Assembly (NCBI GenBank): GCA_032718475.1
Contig: JAUCBJ010003603.1
Location: 1-24,161 of the forward strand
Source of the DNA: Nemertoderma westbladi
Taxonomy: Eukaryota; Xenacoelomorpha; Nemertodermatida; Nemertodermatidae
Length of the DNA stretch: 24,161 nt
Reading direction: 5' to 3'
Shown: positions 1 through 9,106 of the stretch, in pieces
Numbering within the stretch: position 1 is the first letter of the stretch
Layout: every line of letters begins with the position of its first letter
Program-made: the position numbers and the translations under genes
The notes under the pieces: model-generated
Database searches by the model: none
Told to the model about the DNA's origin: nothing
What the model saw: the letters and a program-made list of their open reading frames with translations, nothing else

Positions 1-19
1 TAATTAATTGTAAAACATT

Positions 20-90
20 AAGGAAAAGGAGCAAGTTGAAGTTGCAGTGGTGATGTTTTCTAACTAAAACAATAAACAAAAACTGACATA
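20..90 (+). repeat. Single copy of the dispersed 68-72 bp repeat
   Basis: This stretch has the same order of sub-motifs as the arrays at about 7975-8200 and 13060-13420: a purine block like AAGGAAAAGGAGCA, then a variable GTT-rich part, then TTTTCTAAC followed by an AAAACAATAAAC block. It is one diverged copy (CTAACT in place of CTAACC). It lies in what should be the first intron of the minus-strand ARMC2-like gene. The match was made by eye, so the edges are approximate. Confidence 0.6.
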
Positions 91-116
91 TTCCCGACCG
101 AACGAACCAAACCAAC

Positions 117-1229
117 CTGCACAGTAGGATTATCGTAATCCAAACACTTATAAATCGCCTTGAGGGCGGAACTCCGACGTTTTGCGGTCTTCCCGAGTAG
201 ATTGTGGCGCTTTAAAGCGGCGCCGAGACGCTCAACGCAGTCAATTATATTAGCGGCCGACAATGTAGACCTACGGAGCATAGAGTCGAGTAGTGGCTGA
301 ACCTCAGCGAACCATACGTGAGACTCCCAGTCTACGGGACTGGCTGTTTCCCTGGTGGGTTCCCCGGTGGTTCCACCTGGTTCTCCTCCTTTCGACTCCC
401 TACTTCTATTCCCGCCAAGCCCCGAACTAGGAGGGACCCCCCCTTTATTTTCCCCCCTTCTTAGATTCGCAGTCTCCCCACTAGAGACACGCGAGTCGCT
501 CGAGTAACCCGACTCCGGTTTTTCCCCTCTCGCCGGATTCCCTGCCGATAACTGCCGATGTATAGTAACCGATTCTGAGTCAGTTCGTTCCTTCGGTCCG
601 CTTTGGACACGACGGGGCGATTCTAATTCGGGCCGCTTTCGCTGCTTCAAGAACTTTTCAGAGTTTTTGTTGTTTTTTACGTTTGATTGTTCAAATAACA
701 ATAAAGCGGCTGGGAGAGAGGACGTTCTACTTGTTGCTGATGGGATGGGGAGGGAGGAGGAAGCTTCTGGAACTAGTTCCGGGATGCGCGGGCGTGAATC
801 TAGTGGGGATAAAAGACGGGAAATATGAGGCCGTTGGGGGGCGGCTGGAGGGGGCCGTTGCGGGGCAGTTGGAGGGGGGCGTTGGGGGGGAGCATGAGGG
901 GGGCGTTGAGAGGTGGCTGGAGGGGGGCGTTGTGATGAGGAGCTTGGTATGTGGGCTGCGGCGGCCGGGGGTGGACGTTGCGAATTATCTGAGGGATCGA
1001 ATCGTAATGAGTTCAGTGAGAAAGCGGACGGAGGTCTACTGGAGACCGCCGCACGGGAGGTATCGCCGAATAGCGTGCGGTTGGAGTCCCTGGGCGTGAA
1101 GGGACGTTTAGTTTCTAATGTCCGCAACGAGGATCTCGCCTCGCTTATTATGTTGGATGGGATTTGTTTATCCTGGGGTGGCAGATAGAAAGGTGTGTCA
1201 TTGACCCGGCGAGTACGGTTACTATCCAT
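117..1229 (-). CDS. ARMC2: ARMC2-like protein, first coding exon (N-terminal 371 residues, partial gene)
   Basis: ARMC2 is an armadillo-repeat protein needed in vertebrates for building the ciliary/flagellar axoneme. Two blocks resemble vertebrate ARMC2. Residues about 13-72 contain PFYLPP, IISEARSSLRT, KRPFTP, LFG and SRPPSAFSL. Residues about 298-371 contain VWFAEVQPLL, NLLGKTAKRRS and LKAIYKCLD, which matches the stretch just before the armadillo repeats. Between them lies a diverged low-complexity linker with six QRP units (residues about 84-135) encoded by a G-rich minisatellite. The start at 1229 is chosen because the conserved block begins 12 residues later; the frame stays open upstream to 1352 but that part looks like 5' UTR. 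The exon most likely ends at CAG|GTTGGT (donor bases 116-115), which ends on a whole codon (phase 0). The reading frame beyond the donor loses similarity. Remaining exons lie off the left edge. The resemblance is from memory of the family, without an alignment. Confidence 0.85.
835..960 (-). repeat. Coding minisatellite for QRPPP units inside the ARMC2-like exon
   Basis: On the plus strand this is a series of G-rich units of roughly 24-27 bases (GGAGGGGGGCGTTG-like). On the coding strand each gives a Gln-Arg-Pro-Pro-Pro motif followed by an Ala/Thr/Ser-rich spacer. The region is a probable site of length variation and of G-quadruplex formation. Vertebrate ARMC2, as I recall it, has no such block here. 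Confidence 0.7.
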
Positions 1230-1458
1230 ATCGTTATCGTACAATAACTGCAGAACTGATACGGAATAACCAAAAGATTTATGACATAGCACATAGGCAG
1301 ATAGTGGCCTAGCTAGGGAGGGCTTACAAACTTTTAAACTTAGGCAGTTCACAGGTTAGGACAGTTAGGTCAGGCCTAACAAAATAAAAGGGCCTCTGAA
1401 TATATTACAAATTTACAACAGTATTCAGGTATTAAAAATGTTATACTACTACTGTACT
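1230..1458 (-). other. Presumed 5' UTR and upstream region of the ARMC2-like gene
   Basis: The ARMC2 reading frame stays open through this interval up to about 1352 on the minus strand, but the encoded residues do not resemble the family. I see no clear TATA box or CpG island. A promoter is expected here or further right, but the inverted-repeat element beginning at 1459 sits immediately upstream. Confidence 0.4.
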
Positions 1459-1474
1459 ACTGTCAGTCGGTGAG

Positions 1475-1551
1475 AAGTCAAAAATTGGACTTCAAGTCCA
1501 ATTTTAGACTTCAAGTCCAATTTTGGACTCCAAAGTCCAATATTGGACTTT
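1475..1551. repeat. Left palindrome array of the fold-back element
   Basis: At least three imperfect palindromes with the core AGTCCAATNTTGGACT occur head to tail, including the one around 1533-1550 with a TATTG centre. They are the left counterpart of the array at 3211-3300. Such subterminal repeats often serve as transposase binding sites in DNA transposons; that role is inferred here. Confidence 0.75.
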
Positions 1552-1639
1552 AGTACAACTCCAAGTGTACCCATGCTGCCATACTGCATACTGTATATCG
1601 GTATTTAAATCAAAACTGGATCCCGTCCCAGTAAAAAAT

Positions 1640-1930
1640 CCGCATTCGTAACACGCATGGGATGGCGCATATTTCACGCATTCGTAACGCATTCTGAAAT
1701 GTTACATAGATGAACCATGCGATACGAATGCAAAAACCGAACCAAATACGCATCCTATTCGAATCCCGCACATTTTACAAATGCATCCCTAATCTTATAC
1801 GAATGTTTCCCGCACACTATACAGCTATACGAATGTGTCCCGCATGTTATACAGTTATATACGAATGGTTCCCACGCTATACGAATGCGTTACGAATGTT
1901 TTACGAGTGTTATACGAATGTTTACCGCAG
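1640..1930 (+). repeat. Degenerate short repeats built on TACGAATG
   Basis: The string TACGAATG, often preceded by TA and followed by TTTCCCGCA or a variant, recurs about ten times at spacings of about 15-30 bases. The complementary form CGCATTCGTA appears at the left edge (about 1640-1690), giving an inverted arrangement. The same motif returns at about 2400-2580. Two overlapping plus-strand open frames here are by-products of the repeat and show no protein character. Confidence 0.6.
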
Positions 1931-2119
1931 GATTTTTATTTTTTTTATTATTTCGCTACAGTTTACATAGTTTTAACAGTTTACAACTGTTAAAACGTGT
2001 CCATTTTATTTTATTTTTTTGAATATACTTGATATTCCGAATCGAATATGAAAGCCATTTTCAATTTCCCCAAAAAAATGTTCAGATATAATTCAAGAGC
2101 ACGCAATTTCAGACGTAAA

Positions 2120-2310
2120 TCGTTATAGTTATTATTATTATTATACTTATTAATTATTATTGATGGTTTATTATTTTTTATGATATTTTATTATTATATT
2201 ATTTTATTATTATATTATATTATTTTATTATTATATTATATTATTATATTATTTTATTATTATATATATTTTTATTATTATTATATATATATTTCATTAC
2301 TTATTATCGA
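2120..2310. repeat. AT-rich TTA/TATATT microsatellite
   Basis: This block is almost pure A and T, made of irregular runs of TTA, ATTATT and TATATA. It contains no gene and separates the two halves of the fold-back element. Confidence 0.8.
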
Positions 2311-2574
2311 AAAAAAAGCGAATTAATATTCTAGAATATAGTAAAAAAAACATTGAAATTATGTTGATGCATCTCATTAAATGTATGCCTTTGATGTATG
2401 TGTGACGATGTTTGACGCATGTGCCACGAATGATGAGCCACGAATATATTTACAAGTGAAATCTCACATGCGATACGAATACTATAGGCCTACGCATTCG
2501 TTAAATTATTCGGACTGACGAACCATTGACGAAGGCTTCACGAATCTTAAATAACATTGCACGCACCTTTTACG

Positions 2575-3100
2575 AATGCTGCATGTGATGCACGCCAGAC
2601 TGGAATCCATACACTTTGCGCCGGATTAATCCGGCGCACTTTACAATAAAAGCGCGCCAGTGTGGCGCGTGGCGCGCTCGAAAATCGTAAACCGCGCCGG
2701 CTTTGGCGCGTGGCGCTCCCAAAAATAAAAACCGGCGCCAATTTGTTGGTTTAACAATTACGGAAGTGCCTTAAAATTTGCATTTAGCTGTTTAAAAATT
2801 TCGGCTCGCTTCGCTCTTTTTTTCTGTTGTATGGTTACTGCTGTACTGGCTGACTGGGACAGGCAGACAGGTACAGCAGTACCGGTACTGACCAGCTGAC
2901 ATTGGCAGACTGGTTACACTCAGACACTCCTTCAAAATTCAGAGATTGAAATTGCATTGGCGCGGCGCTCTTCAAAATTGTTTCTATGTGCGGCACGCTT
3001 ACAAATTTCGTTGGCGCAGGGTTTGCTTTGGTCGGCGCGCTATCCGGCGCACTTTTTGGATGGATTCCATACAGGGGTGCACGGTGTGCATGCTGCTGGT
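2575..3100. repeat. GC-rich inverted repeat nested in the fold-back element
   Basis: The left arm (from about 2575) and the right arm (to about 3100) carry the same motifs in opposite orientation: a TGCATG/GTGCAC-rich outer part, then TGGAATCCAT, then GTGCGCCGGAT or a close variant, then many GCGCGCC and TGGCGCG strings. Bases 2617-2638 form a perfect 22-bp palindrome. The GC content and CpG density contrast strongly with the surrounding AT-rich DNA. It may be an independent element inserted in the larger one. Confidence 0.6.
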
Positions 3101-3210
3101 GAATTTCAGGTCCCCCTGTTCAAAACCCTTATTTTTTGATATATTTTCGATTAAAAAAAAAAATCCCGCCCGATCCAATTACCCAAGGCCCTGGAACAAT
3201 TGGCTGATTT

Positions 3211-3300
3211 GAAGTCCAATATTGGACTCACAGAAGTCCAATTTTGGACTTGAACTGGAGTCGAAGTCCAATTTTGGACACAAGTCCAATTTTTGACTTC
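3211..3300. repeat. Right palindrome array of the fold-back element
   Basis: Three to four copies of the GAAGTCCAATNTTGGACT-type palindrome are separated by short spacers. They mirror the left array at 1475-1551. The outer copy merges with the 34-base terminal inverted repeat. Confidence 0.75.
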
Positions 3301-3315
3301 TCACCGACTGACTGT

Positions 3316-4760
3316 AGGCCTATTCGCTAATCCACCCTTATGCTGTTATGTATTAAATATTACTGTATTATACCTGTAGGCCTATATATTTTTTGTTTTG
3401 TTACTCTTTAAGCTTGCATTGAAAAGGAAGATAAAAAGAACAAAAATTGCCATAAAATCTTAACAGACGACGGTATAGTACTATGGGGCAGTATACATAA
3501 TACATACAACAAATATATAAATTAGACCAGTAGACCGATCCGAAAATATTCAAATTGAGATACAGAGAAGACTTGTCAGCTTAATTTGTTCTATTTCCCA
3601 TAATATTAAGTTGTGCCAAGTATGGAATCATAATGTTGAACATGCAAGTTACCGTACTGGAGCTAAATGAATTTTTGACTTATCGCAAAATTTATCGCCC
3701 GATGAGCTTGAGCGCGGTTAAGGTGTAAGGGACAGTTTTCATGGAATGCATTAGATTTGAAAAATAGGCCTACTGATAACATCACGTTTGTCATATGTTT
3801 ATTATACACAATTCCGGGTGTAATCCGGGCTCCTTTTCTAAGTGTTGCGGGAAGTGTCAACTTATGCAGGGGATTAGTTCGTTAGTGGATACATTGTCTT
3901 TATACGCAGTTTCAGTTAGTACCAATAAAACAAGAGTTAATAATGCTTAGAACAATAAAAGTGTATATTTTAATGTTACAGTAGTTGCAATATTGATAGA
4001 TAAACCGTCATAAATAAACTGGTAAGAAATAGTAGCCACTTTGAGGAGTGGTACTTGCCTGGGAACTAAATAATATACCGTTAGTCCTAAAATCATCTAC
4101 AACAATTATGTTATATAAACTCAGCTTTAAATACTGGTAAACCAATAATGAATCCAATTTAAGCATTTAACCAATCACAGGGCGAGGAATCGCACTGTGC
4201 AAATAGAACCAACAACAGTAAGCTGACATTGTAGTTAACTGTTCATTATGAAGCCTAACACAGATAAAACTGTAGCCATGGTTACCGTTTACCGTTCAGT
4301 GTATAAGTAAAGGGCCATTAAGGTGGTTCTTAAATTCAATGCGCCGCAAATTTCCTTATTATGAATAGAAATTGATAATTCAACAACCGGATTCGTGTAC
4401 AGTCCCCTAATTTTTTAATGAAAATACAAAAAATTACACACTAAATAAATTTGGCGCAAAAAAAATATAATATTTATTTATGTTACGAATGATATGCACT
4501 ATGCAAAATACTTGGAACATATACATACAGACCTAGCGGTGAAAATACTTTCAGTTTAAAAATATATACGTACATACAAATACATATGCTACATAGACAC
4601 ACTGCAAATGATAAAAATACTTAAATCAAATTTACTTCCAATAAACATTGTTCCATCAAAATAAACTATATTTTATATTTAACTATTGTGTATAACTTTC
4701 AACATTCGACTAATACTACTAATATAAAAATACAAAAAAAGACACACACCGCTTGGTCTG
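3316..4760. other. Gene-free AT-rich stretch
   Basis: I see no coding region with protein character, no RNA gene and no clear element boundary here. The one open frame of 65 codons on the minus strand (3663-3860) is short and has no recognisable motif. Three copies of TAGGCCTA fall in or at the edge of the left part (3315, 3377, 3775). Confidence 0.5.
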
Positions 4761-5682
4761 GCGTTGTAAGATAAGTAAGATTTAAATAATTGTTCAAATT
4801 AAACGACACAAAAATAAGGGATAGATTGCCAGTCCACCTTATTTAAATAATATATATTTTACTGTGCGCACACAGAATTACATTGTGATGGATATTACTT
4901 TTAATATATATATTTTTATTAATTATTATATTTTTCGGATACAAATAAATTAGCCAAAAATAAAACACCACCGTGTATTATACCTAACAGGAAATTTTTT
5001 ATAAACCCCAGATGTACGGCAATGATTATTTAATCGGAAGGGGAAATAGACCGGCCAGTCGACATTGATTACTCGACGCGATGTTGGCTCCAGAAACAAA
5101 CTTTCAGCGAGGGAAGGGACAGGCGACATCAAAATCTATCAGATGTCACACAACCATCGGTAATCCAGGGTGTAGACTTCGTCAGCGCCGCGCAGACACG
5201 CACTACCGCCAAAGCGCATAAGGTGATGCTCGGCTCGGCGCACTTCCCATAACTCACCTGTCAACGGAACTAACTTTCGGACAACCTAATACTGTTGTTT
5301 ACTATCGGTTTTACATGTTATACTTACCAACCTCTTTTAATCAACTAGGCAATAACACCATACTTGGTAGATTAAATGCCCACAAATCGATTGCATGCAA
5401 TATCTATAATAACTAACCTGTATTTCAATAATAAAGGTGTAGGCTATTAAATTGATAATAGCCGCTCCGCCACTTTCCGTCCTAAGACTATATGTAGTCA
5501 AATTAACCTAATAATTATTTTTGTGAGACTTCAAATCAAGTAATGATTTGTACTAGTTTTATTTTACTTTTTATTATGTAAGTACCAACATTAATTTAAC
5601 TCGAACATTTATCCCTAGTCCCCAGTTAAATTAATTAAACGTCAAAGCAGTCTTACATTGAGTTTGTTGTAATTGGAAAAAC
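4761..5682 (-). other. 3' flank of the BEL/Pao element, possibly including a degenerate LTR
   Basis: This lies directly downstream of the integrase fragment on the minus strand, where a 3' LTR would be expected. Read on that strand it has a CpG-containing part (about 5100-5270), then a TATA-like TTTATAAAA near 5005, then AT-rich DNA. No matching second LTR is present upstream of the Gag-like region, so the LTR idea cannot be confirmed within the window. Confidence 0.25.
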
Positions 5683-6342
5683 TTAGACTTTCGCCTCATC
5701 GAGAGCCATTTCTAAGAGACATATCTTCTGAATAGGTCGACATAGGATAGAAATTAATATCTTCCATTTCTTAGTACGAGGACATTTAATGGCTGTTGCT
5801 GTCCTCACATGTACAGTTCGTACTAAACCATCAGCGCTAGGTAAAACTTCGGAGATACGAGCAACTTTCCAGTTGAATCGCTTTGAGTTAGAGTCAGTGA
5901 GCATCACTAAATCACCAACGGCGAAATTTCTGTGAGGGCGGAGCCATTTCTGTCGAGTCATCAAGTTCTCGAGATATGTTCGTCGCCAGATAGTCCAATA
6001 TTGGTTGGCCAAGAACTGTGCTTTCCTCCACATGGTCTTATAATTGAGCTCATTGCCGTCATACAGCTCATGCAGAAGTCTGTTAGAGTTTGGTAAAACG
6101 GTACTACGTCGGAGTAATAAATGATTCGGCGTCAGTATTTCATTTGACGTCACATCGTCATTTAGAGGGCAAAGAGGTCTATCATTGATTAGATACTGGA
6201 CTTCTGCCAAAGTTGTACGAAGTACTTCTTCAGAAACGAGTCGATGTTGAACTCGACGCTTTTCCATGAGTGCCAGCAAGGTGTGTTTAGTAGTTCGGAT
6301 AAGCCGTTCCCAAACACCGCCGTGATGACTTGCTGTGGGTGT
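5683..6342 (-). pseudogene. BEL/Pao retrotransposon integrase C-terminal fragment
   Basis: The frame is open for 219 codons after a TAA at 6345-6343. It starts with a SHHGGVWERLIR motif, the end of the integrase catalytic core; the Glu in WER corresponds to the third acidic residue of the D,D,E triad. It continues with NDRPLCPL, TPNHLLL, a tryptophan-rich QFLANQYWTIWRRTYLENL-like stretch and KWLRPH, then VGDLVML and WKVARISEVLPSADGLVRTV. That last part is the typical domain (DUF5641) following integrase in BEL/Pao polyproteins. The two upstream catalytic Asp residues, RNase H, reverse transcriptase and protease are missing. The element inserts DNA copies of itself in intact form; this copy cannot. 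The domain identity is firm, and the status as a broken remnant follows from the missing parts. Confidence 0.85.
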
Positions 6343-6345
6343 TTA

Positions 6346-6875
6346 CTTATTGAGCCAACAGTACGCGATTGTGCATAAAATGCTTCGCCTCGCGGTCCTG
6401 GTGGCACTTTAAATTGTTCAGGGGGTCGTGATGGAGTAGTAGGTTGAATTTCAAACTGTGTGTATGGTCTGTCGTGAAGTCTATACGCACTGGCCACACA
6501 AGGCCTATTGTATGTCGCTCCGCTGTCTTTAGGGATTGATACATTATGTTTCTTATTAACAGGTAATTGTTGGGTACTGCGCTGTGGTGACGTCATTGAA
6601 TCATCAATTCGTGACGTCATTGTGCTTCCGGGTTTAGGATGGCTGTGAGGTGGATGAGAAACACTTGTAAATTGTTTATGTTCGAGCGGCTGCTGGGTTG
6701 CCATCATGGGTGTCATCATATGCTGAGCTAATTTGTTAATAGATTGCGTCACATGTGATACAACCTCCTCAAGTTGCTGATGAGTCACAAGGCGGTTCTC
6801 TGGAATAGTAGACAAATTACACTTTTGTGAGTCTGTTCTGTATATCCCTTTTCCTTTACCCTTTCCCTTTTTTTT
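6346..6875 (-). pseudogene. Gag-like region, second part (different frame), ending at the integrase junction
   Basis: This frame follows the A8 run on the minus strand and continues the Lys/Gly-rich segment (KKKGKGKGKG) into about 175 codons of polar, Pro/Ser/Thr/His-rich sequence. It includes a short helical segment (QLEEVVSHVTQSINKLAQHM). At about 6345 it runs into the integrase fragment in the wrong frame and decays there. I do not recognise a domain and see no zinc knuckle. Its position upstream of the integrase and its low-complexity, basic character suggest the C-terminal part of a BEL/Pao Gag, but this is inference. Confidence 0.4.
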
Positions 6876-7082
6876 GTGAGTCCGCAATACGTGGTGGAAG
6901 TTGTCTAACACCTTCATCTGCCGAATTATCTGACAGCTCATCATCATTATCTTCCTCTGTATCAGTTCTAATCATATGAGGCACTGAGTTAAAGGTTAAC
7001 TTATTACGTATTAGTGATGATTCTGTATGTGTGGTGTGAGGTGTTGTAATTGTTGTCATTGTCGAAGTCGGGGGTACTACAA

Positions 7083-7138
7083 CTTCTACTGGGTCTGCTA
7101 CTTCTACAGGGTCTGCTACTTCTACAGGGTCTGCTACA
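7083..7138 (-). repeat. Three copies of an 18-bp coding repeat
   Basis: Three near-identical 18-base units (TCTGCTACTTCTACAGGG-like on the plus strand) encode the ADPVEV hexapeptide three times in the Gag-like frame. The copies differ by only a base or two, so the duplication looks recent. Confidence 0.8.
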
Positions 7139-7546
7139 TCTGTGATTTCTGTGATAGCTGTAACAGGTCCATTGGCGAATGGTCTGGGGGCATCACTCCA
7201 GAATATGGATTCAGTAGGAGTGGATTGCATAGAAGGTAAAGCCAGGGACGCTATATCCACAACAGTGCCAGTCTCGATGGCTTGCTCTACTTGCTGCCTA
7301 TATTCTTCTAACTGGCGCTGGTGTCGAGCATGTTGGAGATCCTTTTGGTCTTCAAAATGTCTTATACGCTGGAAAATATCGTTTTTCTTTTGCATTTCTT
7401 TAATCCTATCACGTTCAGCTTGCTCTACCTGCAATGACTTACGATGAGCTTCATCCAACTGCGGCCTCTTAGCTGTCTGTGAGGCTTCTGTGATCTTTAA
7501 TTTGAATGGCTGCTTTAGGGTACTGTACTGCTGTACGAGGTAGAAT

Positions 7547-7583
7547 AAAACGTCTGTCCTTATCTGATCTGATCTGATCTGAC
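7547..7583 (+). repeat. 37-bp sequence with TCTGA microsatellite, inverted copy at 9107-9143
   Basis: The segment beginning AAAACGTCTGTCCTTATC and ending in four TCTGA/TCTGAC units is identical to the reverse complement of 9107-9143 over 37 bases. Both may be the tails of retroposed copies inserted in opposite directions, since short-unit tails are common on CR1-like and SINE elements; alternatively they are the ends of a larger inverted-repeat element. Confidence 0.7.
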
Positions 7584-7623
7584 AGCATCTGATCCTATAA
7601 CCAATCAGGAGAAAGAGATATAA

Positions 7624-7652
7624 TATTTACCTAACTGTCTGTTAGGTAAATA
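7624..7652. repeat. Perfect hairpin with 12-bp arms
   Basis: TATTTACCTAAC and its exact reverse complement are separated by the 5-base loop TGTCT. It sits at the upstream border of the Gag-like open frame. No function is evident. Confidence 0.6.
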
Positions 7653-7969
7653 GCCAATAGCAGAATAGGGCGTCACGTTTCACTTGCCTGTTTATGTATC
7701 AGTATCATCATATGACATAGCAGTACAGACATACCGGTATGCATATAATGCACAAAGGCATATTATTATATATTTAAAATATTTATTGTTTGTTTGTTAC
7801 GCTAAACAGCTAAAGGGAAGGCAGGAAGGGGTATCTCTCTAGGCCTACTGTGTAGTGTGTGTAGTGTGTATATGACGAAACACTTAACATGCCCCATATT
7901 GCCAGCTGATACAGTGGAGTTTATACTCAGACGATGAAGGAATATGGGAAGGTGGATGGGAATGTGGGA

Positions 7970-8200
7970 ATTAATAAACGTTGTTGTTACCTTCCAATTG
8001 AAGGAAAAGAGCAGGTTACAGCGGCTGTAATTTCTAACCAAAACAATAAACGACGTTTTACCTACAAATTGAGGGAAAAGGAGCAGGTTACCGAGACAGG
8101 GTTTTCTAACCAAAACAATAAAGGATTTTGTTACCTACCAATTGAGGGAAAGGAGAATATGTTACCGCGGCGGCTTGTTTACACCCACCTTCTTACTAAC
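7970..8200 (+). repeat. Array of about three copies of the 68-72 bp repeat
   Basis: Copies share TTGAGGGAAAAGGAGCAGG, TTAC, a variable G-rich part, TTTCTAACC and AAAACAATAAAC. The CCAAAAC landmark falls at 8038 and 8110, a spacing of 72 bases; flanking copies are partial. A further fragment lies near 8474-8490. The plus-strand open frame across the array (7934-8215) repeats the same peptide pattern and is a by-product. Confidence 0.8.
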
Positions 8201-8344
8201 CATCCGACTGACTGATCAATAGATCATCCCCCTCAAAAATAGGACATCGCGCACGGCGCACGCGCATATAACACTTACAGTACTGCAGTAATAAAGATAC
8301 ATTTAATAAAAAATATCGACCAATAAAAAATCGACCAAAAAGTG

Positions 8345-8661
8345 AAATCCTGGTATTCTTTACATGGGCGAAGAATACCAGACTTTATGCCGTTATATTT
8401 CACTTTGCAGTTACCCCCATGTGAAGAATACCAGGTTTTCACCAAAAACATAGATTACAGAACGGCTGAATATAACCAAAACAATAAACGAATTAGTATA
8501 TTTACAGGTTATAAGACATAAATAAGCTCTATAATACACTCAATAAAGATAAATTAAAAAAGAATTAAAATCTTCACATATAAAATTCCAGTAAAAGTCG
8601 ACTGAAAAGTGAAATCCTGGTATTCTTCACATGGCAGCATGGGCGGTATTCTTCACATGGG
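8345..8661. repeat. Cluster of a 20-bp motif in both orientations
   Basis: The motif CCTGGTATTCTTCACATGGG, or a close variant or part of it, occurs five times: forward near 8351 and 8616, forward partial near 8646, and reversed near 8371 and 8417. Copies 8345-8368 and 8416-8441 face each other and form a short stem. The longer context AAAAAGTGAAATCCTGGTAT is also repeated directly at about 8338 and 8606. Confidence 0.7.
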
Positions 8662-8869
8662 CCGGCACCAAAATTTGGCACCAGCCGCTAAAAACAAATT
8701 TAAGACTTCTAGCTTATTTTATTTGAATTCCTTTTAGTTCGTTTCAGTTAGTCTTTTAGTTAGTATCGTTAGTTTCAGAGCGGGAGGTGTTATATAGACA
8801 CACCCCCCCCCCCCCCGGGTTTAAGGGGAATACCGGGGAAACTTCACATGACTGCATGACAGCATGATG
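8662..8869. other. Gene-free stretch with a 14-base C run
   Basis: I see no gene. It contains GTTAGT/TTTAGTTCG-type short repeats (about 8735-8775) and a run of 14 C at 8803-8816 followed by GGG. Bases 8664-8682 are identical to 16039-16057 in the satellite of the piggyBac-like element. Confidence 0.5.
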
Positions 8870-9075
8870 ATCGACATAGGCAGAAAGTCCAGTACTCATT
8901 TAGCTACCATTTACAGATTTAAGGATGCAAGGCAGAGATGCCTCGCTAAACCCTTCGAAACATTCGTGCCGAAACGAAAACTACCTTGGCCCCCCATGCC
9001 CCACGCCGGGGTTAAACCCACAACCTCCGAGATATGTAAATTCAATATACAGTAACCACTACACCAAGGTGCGCT
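8870..9075 (-). mobile_element. tRNA-derived SINE-like element
   Basis: On the minus strand the region opens with TGGTGTAGTGGTTA, a good match to a tRNA A box, and about 40 bases later has GGTTGTGGGTTTAACCCC, a B-box-like sequence. These are the internal RNA polymerase III promoter elements that drive SINEs. A non-tRNA body of about 130 bases follows, including the reverse complement of GTACTCATTTAGCTAC. That 16-mer recurs at 23896-23911. The fold around the boxes is too degenerate for a functional tRNA gene. Confidence 0.65.
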
Positions 9076-9106
9076 CTGAACCAAGGTGGAACAAGTGTCA
9101 GATACC

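Larger units (their letters stand above)
1459..3315. mobile_element. Fold-back / MITE-like DNA element with palindrome-array ends
   Basis: The two ends are inverted copies. Bases 1459-1492 (starting ACTGTCAGTCGGTGAGAAG) match the reverse complement of 3282-3315 over 34 bases with one visible mismatch. Inside each end the sequence continues as repeated imperfect palindromes of the form AAGTCCAATNTTGGACTT. The interior has no transposase-like reading frame. It holds short TACGAATG-type repeats, an AT-rich microsatellite and a GC-rich inverted repeat. I could not identify a convincing target-site duplication, so the superfamily is undetermined. It is probably a non-autonomous or composite element. 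Confidence 0.75.
6856..7626 (-). pseudogene. Gag-like coiled-coil region, first part
   Basis: The open frame spans 256 codons between a TAA at 7629-7627 and the stop at 6858-6856, but has no in-frame ATG near its start. A strongly charged Gln/Glu/Arg-rich stretch (DRIKEMQKKNDIFQRIRHFEDQ and on to RQLEEYRQQVEQAIE) predicts a long coiled coil. After it come three ADPVEV repeats, a Thr-rich part and an acidic TEEDNDDELSDNSADE segment, ending in QKKGKG just after an A8 tract. The frame that continues the sense lies +1 of this one beyond the A8 tract. Its orientation and closeness to the BEL/Pao integrase suggest Gag; a diverged host coiled-coil exon is the alternative. The first 25 or so codons overlap a TCTGA microsatellite and are probably not original coding sequence. 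Confidence 0.4.

Noticed and set aside
683-1188. Plus-strand open frames opposite the ARMC2-like exon
   Set aside because: They are antisense to a conserved coding exon and their GG-rich peptides come from the minisatellite.
1710-2022. Two Tyr/Arg/Met-rich plus-strand open frames
   Set aside because: They are produced by the TACGAATG repeats and run on into AT-rich DNA.
4950-5132. 60-codon minus-strand open frame
   Set aside because: No motif, no splice context that fits; it lies in the presumed BEL/Pao 3' flank.
7934-8215. 93-codon open frame
   Set aside because: It follows the 72-bp repeat and repeats the same peptide pattern.
8985-9075. Functional tRNA gene
   Set aside because: A and B boxes are present but the cloverleaf arms do not pair acceptably and a SINE-type body follows.
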